Shown in pieces: positions 36,500-47,554 of a stretch of DNA of 64,000 nucleotides. Source of the DNA: Neckera pumila (taxonomy: Eukaryota; Streptophyta; Bryopsida; Hypnales; Neckeraceae); contig OZ018415.1 in assembly GCA_963969595.1 (NCBI GenBank), forward strand, positions 2,542,001 to 2,606,000. Direction: 5' to 3'. The notes beneath the pieces are model-generated. The model did not search any database, had not been told where the DNA came from, and was given only the letters and a program-made list of their open reading frames with translations. Every line of letters starts with the position of its first letter. Within the stretch, counting starts at the first letter, position 1. A program made the position numbers and the translations under genes.

Positions 36500-37433
36500 T
36501 TAAAAAATTTTACTCTGTTTTCACCACAAACACTCCAAAACTGCCCTTTCTAGTAAAAGTATCAAATTTTAGAAAATAATCATTTTTGGACACATGTAAT
36601 TATAGGATCTTGTAGTATGCTAGTTTGAAAAGATGTGGGAAAAATTTCAAAAATCTCCACCATATGGATTGCAAGATATTTGCGTTTGTATTGACAAAAA
36701 ATCCTATTCTGGGCCTTGCCAAAAATCAGGTTGCTGCACTTCACAAGGTCACATTTGTATGAAAAATTGTCCATGTTGGTGGTGCTTCTTTGGATTCATT
36801 TTTCAAGGCATGTTGGGTGCATGCTTGAAAAATTTCAAATCATTTGGAATTGTACAACATGTAGGAAAAAATAGTAAGTAGAAAGAAACAGAGAATGATT
36901 CAAAATACTAAATTGTGAAGATTTAGTTATGGAATTGAAAAATGCCAATCCGAGCAGTTGTAATGTTGTAATAACAATCTACACCCGATGTTTTTATTTT
37001 TTTCAAAAATATAAAAAACTGAGTAAAATAAAGGACTTCAAAGTTTATTTTAGAATAGAGAATCCATAACCATTTGCAACCTAAAACTCCTTATAACTTT
37101 CATCTCATTGATCAATATAGAAAGTTTCAAAGCTTTCTATGTATAAAAAAGTCTAGAAAGGCCAATTTAAAATTTTTATTTTTGAAAAAGGTGATTTTCC
37201 AAGATTTTTTTGAACTACCCGGTCTGCCGCCGAGCATTGGAAATTACATATCATACAATAAATTTTTAACCATGTAGTCAAAAATTATGAAAACTATTGT
37301 GCCTTAAAGCTACTCCTCAGACACAGTGTGAAAAATTCAATGAAAAAAATAAAAAACTCCATTCATAGTGAGCTGTCCAAAATTGCTATGTTGCCAAAAG
37401 ACATTGTTTGGTCCTTTAGGAACTGCCCGAGTT
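36500..37433 (+). mobile_element. TTAA element, family DF, decayed termini
   Basis: The interior is collinear with 48425-49333: TAGGATCTTGTAGTATGC, CACTTCACAAGGTCACATTTG, GGAATTGTACAACATGTAGG, TGTAATGTTGTAATAACAATC, TGAGCTGTCCAAAATTGC. The left tip is eroded to TTAAAAAATTTTACTC. The right tip reads GGTCCTTTAGGAACTGC without TTAA. Confidence 0.75.
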
Positions 37434-37834
37434 GAGAACCAAACAACATATTAGGCCATAACTTTTTATTCTTATTTCCGAATGTCATAAAATTTAGTGC
37501 ACATAAAATATATTCCTTGTCCACACCTTCTATTAAAATTTCAGCCTAAAATGTGCAGATTTTTAGTCACAGATACCTGCCAAAAATTGCTATGTTGCTA
37601 AAAATATCAGGTTGGTCCTATGTAACCATAGGATCTTAGAATACACTGGTTTGAGAAGATGTGGGAAAAATTTCAAAATTTTCCACCACGTAGATTGCAA
37701 GACATTTGTGCATTTGATTTGACAAAAAATTTTAGGTGAAAATTTCAAAGAATAAAAAGAAAAACTCCGTTTGTAGTGAGCTGCTCCAAAACATTATGTT
37801 CTCAAAAAAGCATGTTCAGTGCTTTAGGGGTTAA
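37434..37834. mobile_element. TTAA element remnant, DF-related
   Basis: Contains GATGTGGGAAAAATTTC, GTAGTGAGCTGCTCCAAAAC and the terminus GTGCTTTAGGGGTTAA. It is a short DF derivative whose left end cannot be placed. Confidence 0.55.
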
Positions 37835-38763
37835 CAAAAAATAGTACAAAAGAAACACAACAACAAACTCCATCAGATCCCAATTTAGGTGCTCCAAGGA
37901 ATTACGTCCTATCTTTTCTCAAACTCCGACTCTTGGTCCGTTATTGCACACACATTGTGATCAACAACGGGAAAAAAAAAATGCAAAATGCATCGATTGG
38001 ACCTTTTTGCTTCCTGTCCATCTTCTAGAAGCTGGACTCCCTCCCTGGCTCCCTCCCTAATAAGGCATTCTAGAAAGAAATATTCCCTTCTCTTCCAAAG
38101 GAGGAAAATCCTCTGGATTATAGAATGTTTAGCCTGCCATGAAAAGTAGTGGACTCTTCCCAGGAACGAAACATTCTTCAGTTCCCAGAAAGACAGAAGC
38201 CGCAGAGCCCCAGCGCTGCAGCACCACCAGCTGACCAGCACTCCAGCAGTAGCAGCGGCAGTAGCAGTAGCAGCGCAGATCATTGGTGTCAGAAGCAAAT
38301 CCAATGCACATTTTGTACTGGGATCCCCAATCATGCTTCATTGATTCCCATTTGGCTTCATAATATAATCTTAAACCTGAATATCATATCCTGGAGGAAC
38401 CACATCACAGAAATCAATACGATCTACTATCCGTCTTATGATTCACCGATTTGATTCAACTCCTGCACCAACTTGAGAGCTGGCTGACCTCTGTCCGTCC
38501 CTCCTCTCACAGGCTCTCACACTTCCATCTTCAAAATTGCGGCTAAATTTGTGCCAAAAGGTTTCAGAAATACATATAAAAAAAGGGAGGCGAAGCCGCA
38601 TAGAAAAAAACGAAAAAACCAATTGTTTTCTAATAGACACAAAAAAGGTGAATACTCCCCTACTGTGTTTTATTCTTAAAATAGCTCAAGGTACTCAAAA
38701 GTCAAAACAGGGCTGAATGCGCTTAAACATTCAAATTTAACACATTGGTATTACCAGTATTCA
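37835..38763. other. GC-richer region with an AGC-repeat; no gene assigned
   Basis: Composition rises here, at the left edge of the gene island. An imperfect (AGC)n run lies at about 38240-38278. Open frames on both strands (38149-38454 plus, 37909-38334 minus) cross it, but their length comes mainly from the repeat. It could be a leader or exon of an unseen gene; no domain is visible. Confidence 0.3.
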
Positions 38764-39560
38764 GATTTTGGGGTTTACTGTATGTGTTTTGCTAAATTTA
38801 GTCCCTTTGGGAGGCTGTGGTGAACGCCACGTTTGTTAAATTTTGAATTTCGAGCTCATTTAGGATTGTTTGCAGCAACTTGAGCTAACTTAATTTTGAG
38901 AATCACAATCTGAGTACCTTATTACCAAGTCCAGAGTGAGGGCAACTGAGCCCTAATATTCAAAAAGGTCCAGATGCTCTTCACACAATGGCACCGGACC
39001 GCCGGTATTCACTTTTAGTTGGGGCCGACTTGAGGTTAGATCCGTTGCTAAATTTACATTTGGAGACTCAGGTGGACTCCGTCGGGTTAAATTTGAATTA
39101 GTAGCTCTGATTTCTGCAACTTGAGCTTATTACGAAAATCACAAAGTGGGATTACTGCGCAATTCCACAGTAGCAAGTCCAGCGGGCACCTGAAGTGAGC
39201 CCTAATTTCCAAAAAGGTCGGATACTCTTTACACCATGGTACCAGTGAGTACATTACTCTATTCATATTTTGGGGGAAAGTTTAGGGGCTTTGCTAAATT
39301 TAGTTAGTCCCATTTAGAAAGCTCCGGTCGTCTGGGATTGGAATTTGAAGCTCATTGGCAGCTCTACTTGCAGCAACTTACTTGACCTTGTTCAGTTGTG
39401 ATTCTGAATATCACAAACACTGTGAAATTAATTAACAGTCCTGTGAAACTCCACAGAAAGCTACTGTAAAGTACTCCGTAATAAGTTCCATGTCAAAGAG
39501 TGGCCACAGACTGCCCACAGTCACCCAAAGCCACCCCTAATTTTGCCATGAAAAGTTCCT
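38764..39560. repeat. Degenerate tandem array, about 250-bp unit, three copies
   Basis: The landmark GCTAAATTTA occurs at about 38791, 39046 and 39292 (spacing 255 and 246). Each is followed by a diverged copy of GCAACTTGAGCT, GARAATCACAA and, except in the third copy where an insertion intervenes, GAGCCCTAAT--CAAAAAGGTC. It lies upstream of the RRM gene. Confidence 0.75.
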
Positions 39561-40195
39561 AACCCGCTTAATAAAGCCGAACTTAGGAAGCCCCTTGCGG
39601 GTGTTCGGGGGCGGGTCATCAATGCCTTTGAGGTTTGATCGGATCATGGAACGCCATAAAGCCGAAAGTGCGTCCTCCCACACAAACATGATCTGGACGG
39701 AACAGAATGGAGCGTCGCCTTTTTCAGCTCATCTGCTACCCGGGGGGCCTGCACCATCATTGTCGCCGCAGCAAAGCCGCTAGCCTGTCAGACTAACGGT
39801 TTTCAATGGCACTTCATCAAATGCCGTCTTCTGCTGCATGCCTGGAGGGCAATGGACCTAGAAGGCAGGGCGAATTTTTCTAGCTCAGCTCACTGGGACC
39901 AAGTCGCCAAGGCCCAAGTCACCAATGCAATTTATGCATCTCACTCACTTTCAGACCCACTCTCACCAATATCTTTTCCTTTCCTGGACTAGCGCCGTCG
40001 CAGTTCGTGTAGCTAACTTAAGCTTAATCCTCCTCTAGCTAAGCTAAGCTAGCTCACAAGGGCCTCCCAGAGCCAGCCCGGGTTACTGCAATGTCTTGGA
40101 CCTAATTGCATTTCTTCCGAGTCTAGTTTGATCTCGTACTCGTACTCGTACTTCCAGCCTGTGTCCCTTCGTCTCAATTGGGCTGTACTGTATGT
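39561..40195. other. Possible promoter or leader region of the RRM gene
   Basis: GC-richer, with CT-rich stretches and a run of repeated CTCGTACT near 40133-40150. No reliable TATA box or coding exon is seen. The 62-codon frame at 39595-39783 has no domain. Confidence 0.3.
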
Positions 40196-41010
40196 GGTCG
40201 AAAGCTTGGAACCTCGTTTTCTGAGGGTGTCCAGTTTTTCTGGGTTTTTTTGGGAGTTTGATGTTTAAGTTTTGGAGGATGTGACATTCATCTGCGTGAA
40301 CGATGTTCTAGAGTCCGTTTGGTTCTGAGCGTATGCTAGCTTTAGCTCGCAAACTGCGCTGCGGCTTCTGATAGTATCGAATGGGCTTTACTGCATGTGG
40401 GAAAGGTGGAGGACGCATTTTACAAGACTTTTCTGGTTTTGAGGATGTCCAATTTGGTGGACTTTTTGTGTGAGTACACGGTTAAAGTATTGTTCGGTTG
40501 TGAGATTCGTCTGCGAGATCGATGCCGAGAGTTCGTTTGATCCTGTGCGTATGCTAGCGTTTAGCTTGCGAACTGCAGGAGGTTCTAGTCGTATCAAGCT
40601 TGCCTTGGTTTGATCGAAAGCTGGAGATTGCTTGTAGTCATTTTCTCAGTGTATCTAATGTACTAGAGTTTTTGTGTGTCCAAATGTTGTTGGATATAGC
40701 ATTCATGTGCGTGACCAAGGGTCAGAGTGTTTTTGATCCCGAGCTTGTGAGTGCCGCAGCTTCTAGCTAGGTCTCCTATCAAACTTGCCATTCTCGACGT
40801 GATTCCAAACTGGAGAATATTTGTAACCTTTTTATGCGGATATAATTCTTTGGTGTGTTTCTCTGAGTCCAGTGTTCAAGTATTGAGCGTACATTGGATA
40901 CAATATTCATCTGCCTGAACAATGTGCAGACTTCACTCGATCCTGAACTAGTTCTGGTGGTCCTTCTGTGATTTGAACCCGGAGGTTATTGGTAACCTTT
41001 TCCAATGATT
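40196..41010. repeat. Degenerate tandem array, about 195-bp unit, four to five copies
   Basis: Copies start near 40200, 40401, 40617, 40803 and 40972. Each carries a variant of GAAAGCTTGGA, GTTTTCTGAGG, TCATCTGCGTGAACGATG, GAGTTCGTTTGATCCTG and TATGCTAGC-TTTAGC. It is probably transcribed leader, leader intron or promoter of the RRM gene, which starts at 41414. Confidence 0.75.
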
Positions 41011-41413
41011 TTAACGTGAAGTATCAGTCAACGATTCAAGACGGTTAAACAAATCGTCTGATAGATGTTAAACAATCCGCTCTCTCAATGGACCAGCTCC
41101 TTTCTGTTGTGAGCATCGTCACCGTGTCGTCATTTTTCGGATTCTGAAGTTACATTACAACCTTGTGAAGTCGATTACGAGCTCCAATGCTCATTAACTC
41201 CTAAGAATTTAAGGTCACTGAACTACTGCAAGGAACCACTGTCACTCTCTCTCTGGAGTCGCTTGACGGCAGTCCCATGGCGCCGCATTTCATGTCACCA
41301 GCGCCATGCTGGCATCGCAAGCGTTCTCACAGGAACTGCCACTGATCGATTGAGAATCGGGTCTCTATGGTGGAGACTAGTGACTGAGAAACGTCTCACT
41401 TCGATCAGCCGAA

Positions 41414-43618
41414 ATGATGCAGGCGATGGTGGATCACGTGACAGGGATGGTGTACTGGGTCCCTGTCGCAGATCAGTCCACCACAGGTCCCATTCCTGCC
41501 ATCGCCCCACTCGTCGTGCAGTCGCCTTACAGGTAAGATTATCTCAATCAGTCATTGTTAGATTTTTAATGAAGCAGTTTTAAGTTGGCTAACTGGAAAG
41601 TGGAGCCGTTTTTAGTTGCCCAAGCTGGTGAAAGGCAGCTGAACTGTAAACCTGTACTCGTCCTAGATTGTAGATGTCAAGGTTTTGGATATGTCTATCC
41701 CATCTGAGAACTTGGAAGTCCTAGTTTTCGAAGCTCAAGGCATTTGAAGTAGCACGTGACTGTCACGTTGTTGGCTCTCGCTCTGAATTCCGGCATTGTA
41801 AGGAATATGGCCCTAGTCGCATTCAAATCAGTGATGGGCACAGTATGTAGTAATTGCGATCGTAATTAAGCTCTTGTTGAGTTGAATCCTGAAGTGGGTT
41901 ATCTAGTCTTCAAAGCCTAGGCACTTGGAAGGTAGAGTTGGTAGAGTTTTGGGCAGTTGAATGTCACATTGTTGGCACCTTGAAGTCCGGTGTTGTGACG
42001 AATACGGCCATAGTGGTATTTTCAATCAGTGACCGGCAGATCATGTAGTTATTCGATTATTAGCGCTCATTGAATTGAGTCTGGAATTATGTTAACTAAG
42101 TTTCCGAAGGTGTAAACACTCGAACGAAATATATTTGACAGAGTCATTGAGCACTTGAATGTCATATTGTTGGCGCTCTGAAAGTTCGCCATTGCAACGA
42201 ATGTGAGCATAGTCACATTCAAAATCACTTATCGGCCGATCATGTAGTAATTCGACCGTGATCCCTTATCAAATTGAATCCCGAAGTGGATCACAGAGTT
42301 TTCGATGGTCCAGGCATTGAAATGAATACTATTAGCGAATACAGTTTTGTCCAAATCCATGTCACAATAGGGATTAGGCATTGCAAGCTGTTCCTAGAAA
42401 ATGTGACCCCTGGAATGTCACATTTTCGGTCTCTAAACTCCACCATCATAATGAAATTGTCCATAACCCCAGGATAATCGCATTGTGTAGTAAATCAAGC
42501 GCCAACTCTGATGTTAACTCTGAATTCCGCCCCCATCATAACGAAATTAGCCATAACCGCAGGACGAGCTCATTCTGTATTAAATGAAGCGCAAAGTCTA
42601 AAGGCAACTGACTCCCTGCACATTGCTCCGGCCAGTGATAGGAATAGTGGTTAGAGTTTTGACACATTAGGCATTGCAAGCAGTAGTTCGTAGAGATTGC
42701 GACCCATATTTTCGGTTCTCTGAACTCCGCCATTATAAGGAGACTGGACCTAACCGCAGGATGAGCGCATTGCGTACAAAATCAATCGCCAACTCTAATG
42801 CAAACTGACTCCCTGTTGTGTGCAGATTGCTGCGGCCAGTGCTTCCTCCCCAATCCCCAGTCCTCCCCCCCGTGGTCCCCCCACTGGAACCGAACACCAC
42901 AGTATTCGTCCGCGGCATCCCTCGCGAAGCCACCACTCAATCCGTCGAGAGCTTCTTCCACATCTACGGGGAGATTCTCTCCTGCCACGTGATCCGCCAC
43001 AAGGACGCCTCCACCAACAAGGGCATCGCATTCGTGAAGTTCCGTTCCGCGGACGCAGCGCAGCGCGCCATCAGCTGCAACCACCCGGGCGTGATGGAGC
43101 AGCGGGAGATTTTCGCGGAGTGGGCGCACCCCCGACCTCCTGCTGCCAGCTCGGCTATTCGCGGAATGCCAGATCAGCAAATGGTGGTAGGGGCCAGTGG
43201 GAGTGCGCCACATGTGTACATGTCTGCCCCTCCTGCTCAACCCAGGTTTTTGCCTTTGGGTGGTGTAGCTGCGCAGCCGTGGATGGTTGGGTCCAGCTAT
43301 GGGTCGCAGTACTTGCCAGCTGCTGCTGGGGTGGGGGGGCATGTTTTAGGGTTCCCTGCGCATGCGGGGTTTAGTGGTCATGAGAATTTTGGGTGTTCGA
43401 ATTATTTTCCAGTTGCGGAATATGTTGCCAATGTGAGTGCAGTCAGTGCTTCACCTCGAGCTGGATCCTCGACCAGAAATGGAAGTGATGGCGCAGTGGG
43501 GGATGAATCGGAAAAAGAGGGTTGTGACGATGACAGCCACTGCTCCATGACTCGGCTTCATCTTGGGGATTCGGAAAGATCCACCAAGAGTAGAAAAGGC
43601 AAAGAGAAAGAGACTTAG
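41414..43618 (+). CDS. RRM-domain RNA-binding protein (two coding exons)
   Basis: Coding exons 41414-41532 and 42826-43618 give 303 residues. The donor is TACAG|GTAAGA and the acceptor TGTGCAG|ATTGC; 119+793 nt keep frame. The start is the first ATG after an in-frame stop at 41381; a second ATG follows at once. Residues about 65-140 form one RRM with RNP2 VFVRGI (66-71) and RNP1 KGIAFVKF (105-112), so it should bind single-stranded RNA. Before the domain lies a proline-rich linker (44-62). After it comes a Gly/Ala/Tyr-rich low-complexity region with SAPPAQPRFLPLGG, then a Ser/Asp/Lys-rich tail ending RKGKEKET that could serve nuclear import. The N-terminus MVYWVPVADQ is unfamiliar. The single RRM resembles DAZ-like or RBM24/38-like proteins in general form, but I cannot name an orthologue. 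Further non-coding 5' exons are possible. Confidence 0.85.
41533..42825 (+). repeat. RRM-gene intron built of about 198-bp tandem repeats
   Basis: The landmark TGTCAC-TTGTTGGC or its variant recurs near 41761, 41962, 42160 and 42359 (spacing 201, 198, 199), with CGGCATTGTAAGGAATATGG, CATTCAAATCA and TGTAGTAATTCGA in register. Toward the 3' end a second landmark, AACTGACTCCCTG, recurs near 42605 and 42802 (spacing 197). The last unit crosses the 3' splice site into exon 2. Confidence 0.8.
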
Positions 43619-43993
43619 GCTTGTAGGGCCGCCATTATTTCAGTCATCGTGCTCACTAGCGCACAAATTTTTTTGTCACCGTCGACACAAGAAACCTTAG
43701 CAGATTTGGTGATTTGAGTACCGCTGTTAACTCTCCACGGCCAGAAAGTCATGCGATTCTCCAGTTCTAGAGACTGTGTCAGCATGCAAATTTTTGTCAC
43801 ACAATACATCGATCGCCATGCGAAATGGAAGTTCCCGGTTGTGGAATTCATTGAACTGTGTTGTGCAAGAGTGTATGCAGGGAATCTATTGAGTGTCTGT
43901 TATGGGTCAACTTTTGTCTTGAATTTCTTCACACAATAATGGGTTACTCTTAAGATGTGTACAGTGGATTGTCCCCAATGGGTCGAGTGCTCT

Positions 43994-44143
43994 GCTCAGG
44001 AGACACCCCTTGTAGGTTCTATGAAGAGGATGTACTAGAGGTGTACATTCAGAGCGCAGGTGTCTCCTGAGCGGGACTCCTCGGCCTTGGCTACCGCACT
44101 TGGCCTCTTGCACTCTGGGACGCCTTCGTGGGAAGGCGTCCCA
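43994..44143. other. Two GC-rich inverted repeats between convergent genes
   Basis: GCTCAGGAGACACC (43994-44007) pairs perfectly with GGTGTCTCCTGAGC (44059-44072) across 51 nt. TGGGACGCCTTC (44116-44127) pairs perfectly with GAAGGCGTCCCA (44132-44143) across the 4-nt loop GTGG. They lie about 380-525 bases past the RRM stop, so they may be RNA structures in its 3' UTR or a boundary between the two transcription units. Confidence 0.75.
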
Positions 44144-44558
44144 CTATACCGATAACCTCATCAATGCAGGCATACCGACGAGGGACTGTTGCATGTCGTA
44201 AACTGTCTAGAGTGCTTACTTCGACGTGGAATTTTACTGGAATTTTACAATTGATCGAGTCATAGCAAACGATATCTGGAGATTACACACTGCCAAGGGA
44301 TCGATGCAGCATAATAGAAATTGAACCTTCCCGAGTTGCATATACATGCGTGAATGATTACATATTGCTGTGATGTCATTCCCCCTGTAGATGGGTCGCA
44401 TGACTCAGAAAATTTTACTCCTAAGGAGCGTGGCAAAACTTGAAATCTGTATACATGTGTAACAATCGAATGTCCTCAAGGGTCATATGGGAGCGAACAT
44501 ATACCCTGTCTACAGTTCCAAAACTACAAGCAGATATAAATACCTCCGTCTCTTATCT

Positions 44559-44564
44559 TTTATT
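44559..44564 (-). terminator. Candidate poly(A) signal for the AP2 gene
   Basis: AATAAA on the minus strand, about 260 bases past the stop codon of the AP2 gene. Confidence 0.4.
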
Positions 44565-44824
44565 TTCTTAGATCTAAGCTAAGGTCCTCGTGATATTCTT
44601 CCTCACAGACCGCTTGCATATGTACTGTACAACTTCAAAATGGTAAGTCTCGCATCACCCTTGCTGATTTCATGCTCGGAGCACAAGAGTGCCGGGGTAA
44701 CTTTGAAATCAGGTAGCTAGATTGAGATAGATTGAGATAGAATGAAACAAGGCTTTCTACAGAATATGCAACAATTTCGTCAGTACCTTTAAATTCTCAA
44801 CAGGGCGAGAAAATCGGGACGGAA

Positions 44825-47554
44825 CTAAGTGCAAGGATAGGTGCCAGTGTATCTGATCGTACTGGGAAGCTCAATATCCAAATCAATAGAAGGGAACGAA
44901 CTCTGCTCCGTCATCATGCCGCCGATAGACTGGCTCAGCATGTGATTCCAGAACGACGTATCGTTCTCTAGAAGCTCAGATTGACAATCCGTTTGCGAGT
45001 CGTCGAAAGAAAACTCCTCGAAACTGGAAAAGTTGTAAGACTCCTCTTTCGGCACCATCAAGGACGTCACATCGCTGGAGCCGCTCGTGGTCTCCATCTC
45101 CGAAAGCTCCTCAAACGTGAACCCTTCGTCATAAACCCCACCACCAACAAGAAGCTGCTGATTTGGTTGCACGGGCTTTTGTTCCGCCTGCATCGAGTAC
45201 GCATCTGAGTACAAAAAGTTCACCGAGTCCTGCACCAAATCCTCCGTGCTGTCATCGCACAGGGTTTGCGCCTGATCATCCCATTGCCAGGCGCTCGTCG
45301 TCGTGGTCGCCAGCTTCTGCAGGTCGTTGCTTGAGCCCCCATCGCGTGTGCAGCGCATTTTGGAAAATTGTTGCAATGGTTTCGGCGGACACGACGACCC
45401 GTGTTGATGAAACTCCTGACTGATGGTTTCCAGAAACTCCAAGTCGGTGCAGGAACCTCCGTCAGCTATCACTCGCTGAGAGTCCAGAAGCTGCGACGAG
45501 TCCTCCAAAGTTCTCCGAAGCATCTGCATGGAGTCGTCACTGGCGTCGAGAGGTCGATTAATTTTGTCCAGCGTCACAACTGGGGGGTCGATGCACGTCG
45601 ACCCCCCGTCGGAATTTGTTCTCTGATCACCATCGGGCTGGAATACAACCCGGGACTGGTCGGGAGACGCCGAAGGATACCTGCAAACGCCATAGCCGGG
45701 CCTATTTGATACCAAAAAGTGTGCTTATAAAATAAAAAATCATACAAACCCGAAAAGTGAAAGAGCACACAAGAAGACAGAGCATGTACGCTAACTACTC
45801 ACTGGCTGTAGCATGTGAGATCGAAGTTCGTGACAGCAGCTGCGCCACGGTATTCGATCGCGGCCATGTCGTATGCTCGAGCTGCTTCTTCTTGTGTCCC
45901 TACATAAAGATCACACCGGCCACCCCATGCATGCACGTATTACAGACTTTTTAGACTCAAGCAATTTTCTGGACCTCTCTTTCTTCGGTCACCTTTGCAA
46001 AGATTCGAAATCGTACCCAGAAATATCCGAGTAACCAAAATTCCGCAGTCTAACTTCAATGGAAGTTGGATCCGGCCACTTACCGAAGGTCCCGAGGTAT
46101 AAGTACTTGTTTCCATCCACACGCCCAATGCGCGCTTCCCAGCGGCCATTATGGTGATGCCTACAGAAAATCGAATTCCAAGACCCGCAAGCAGCTTCAG
46201 AACTCTAAACTCGACCATTTAAAAATGAAGAATGAATGAATTTCACGGACGAAGCTTTGAAATTACCTTGCGACACCTCGGTACTTGGACACGCCTCTTG
46301 AGAATCCGCTGCTTTTCCTGCACAGCAAAGAAAGAATACGTTAAGAACGCGCGATCCACCATGCGAGCTTCTGATAACGAGAAAGGCTAGCTGAGGACAC
46401 GGGTAGTACTACTTAATTACTGACCTTCGGAGAGAGGCGAGATATTCCTCGCGAGAAATATTCGCCATTTCCAGGAGCTGCTGCTCGTAATCTTCCAACT
46501 GGCAAAACAAAAAAGCGTCACGTACGGGACGTTAAAACGACGACGACCAACCAATGACTGTAATCACGAGCTTCCCGAGGGAGAGTGCGAAGAAGGTGGT
46601 GTACCTTGAAATTAATCACGGTGCCGGGGCCCCAGTACTTAAGAGCGGCGAGATCGTAAGCGCGTGCCGCGGCTTCTTCGTCATCGTAAGCCCCTGGTCC
46701 ACCGATCAACCACACGCCATCAACGCTTTAGTACGTCTTCTAAACTAATACAAAAATTCTTGCAAGATCAGTCAACAAGATACAGAAACAGAGAGAAGGA
46801 ATTTGTGAATTCGAAAATGTCTGCTGACATTGCATGCAACTCCAGCAAGCCAGATCAAAAAGAACATCAAGAACGAAACGAAACTCACCGAGATAAACTG
46901 CACAAAGCCGCGTGGTCAACAACGTTGTCATCGTCCGCCATCGGCACCGACAACGATCATTCACACAAATTAGAACAACTGAAACTCACCGCACAACCGC
47001 ATTCACAACTAGCAATCGAAAATGCGGCATTCCACAGCAGCTCCCCCAAAAATGAAACTAAAAAACTCAATTACCTTGACGTCCCTTCTTGTGTTGCTTG
47101 TCATTCCAACAGCTCTTATCCCACAAGTGCGCTTCATACCGCCCTGTCCACCGATGCCTACATGCAAACATCCAATTCCAAACCACTCCTCAATTCAATG
47201 CAACAACGTGCAACCCCAAACAATCACCCCAAACGAAAAAATTCCAACCCAAATTAACTAAAAAGTCAAAACCACAAATCCAAAACCACAAATCCAAACC
47301 AATGCGCCTGACCTCGTGACCCCCCTAAACGAGGAGCTCCGCTTCAAAGGTCCCCCCTTGACCGCCCCCGCGTCCTCTTCCCGCAGCTTCTTGCGCCTGT
47401 TGCCGGTCCCAGCTTTCGTCGCCCTAGCCGGGTACTGTCGCGCGATCCGTTTGCAGCAAGGCTTCGACTTCACAACGAGGTGGCGATGTTGCTGTTGCTG
47501 ATGCTGATTCTGCCGCTCATGCTGTTGAAGCTGGTGTTCCAGGAGGAGGTCCAT
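44825..47554 (-). CDS. WRI1-like: WRINKLED1-like AP2 transcription factor (nine exons)
   Basis: Two-repeat AP2-family DNA-binding protein. Coding exons, in transcript order: 47554-47313, 47157-47075, 46897-46889 (9-nt microexon), 46693-46605, 46498-46425, 46317-46267, 46160-46084, 45899-45803, 45680-44825; 1578 nt, 525 residues. Every intron is GT/AG and every phase fits. AP2 repeat 1 (about 74-140) reads [20 protein letters not shown], then [20 protein letters not shown]. The linker ends [20 protein letters not shown]. Repeat 2 (about 173-235) has [20 protein letters not shown] and [42 protein letters not shown] points to the WRI1 clade rather than ANT/PLT or euAP2. WRI1 proteins activate glycolytic and fatty-acid synthesis genes in plants; that role here is by homology. 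The N-terminus is Gln/His-rich with a basic stretch (29-57). The C-terminus (241-525) is acidic and Ser-rich. The ATG at 47554 follows an in-frame stop. Confidence 0.93.
46889..46897 (-). CDS. WRI1-like: 9-nt microexon of the AP2 gene (VYL)
   Basis: On the minus strand GTGCAG|TTTATCTCG|GTGAGT. With one G from the upstream exon and GG from the downstream one, it encodes V-Y-L and completes G, giving GRQVYLGAYD across three exons. A 9-nt VYL exon is an established feature of WRI1 genes and AP2-subfamily relatives. Without it the reading frame loses three conserved core residues of AP2 repeat 1. Confidence 0.93.

Larger units (their letters stand above)
43619..44824. other. Shared 3' region between two convergent genes
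   Basis: Holds the 3' UTRs of the RRM gene (+) and the AP2 gene (-). It contains a 14-bp inverted repeat (43994-44007 and 44059-44072) and a 12-bp hairpin (44116-44143), listed separately. The frames at 43615-43851 and 43751-43939 show no domain. No AATAAA was found soon after the RRM stop codon. Confidence 0.45.

Noticed and set aside
37909..38334. 141-codon minus-strand frame opposite an AGC-repeat
   Set aside because: The frame length is driven by the repeat and local GC. No domain, and another frame is open on the opposite strand.
42782..43342. 186-codon minus-strand and 184-codon plus-strand alternative frames in the RRM exon
   Set aside because: The frame carrying RNP1 and RNP2 explains this exon. 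The others are shadows of high-GC codons.
44825..45715. Treating the 296-codon minus-strand frame as a complete intronless gene
   Set aside because: Its first 11 or so codons are intron sequence. The acceptor GCAG|GTATCC joins the previous AP2 exon in frame.
46664..47257. 197-codon plus-strand frame across the AP2 gene
   Set aside because: Antisense to exons and introns whose minus-strand reading gives a perfect AP2 domain.
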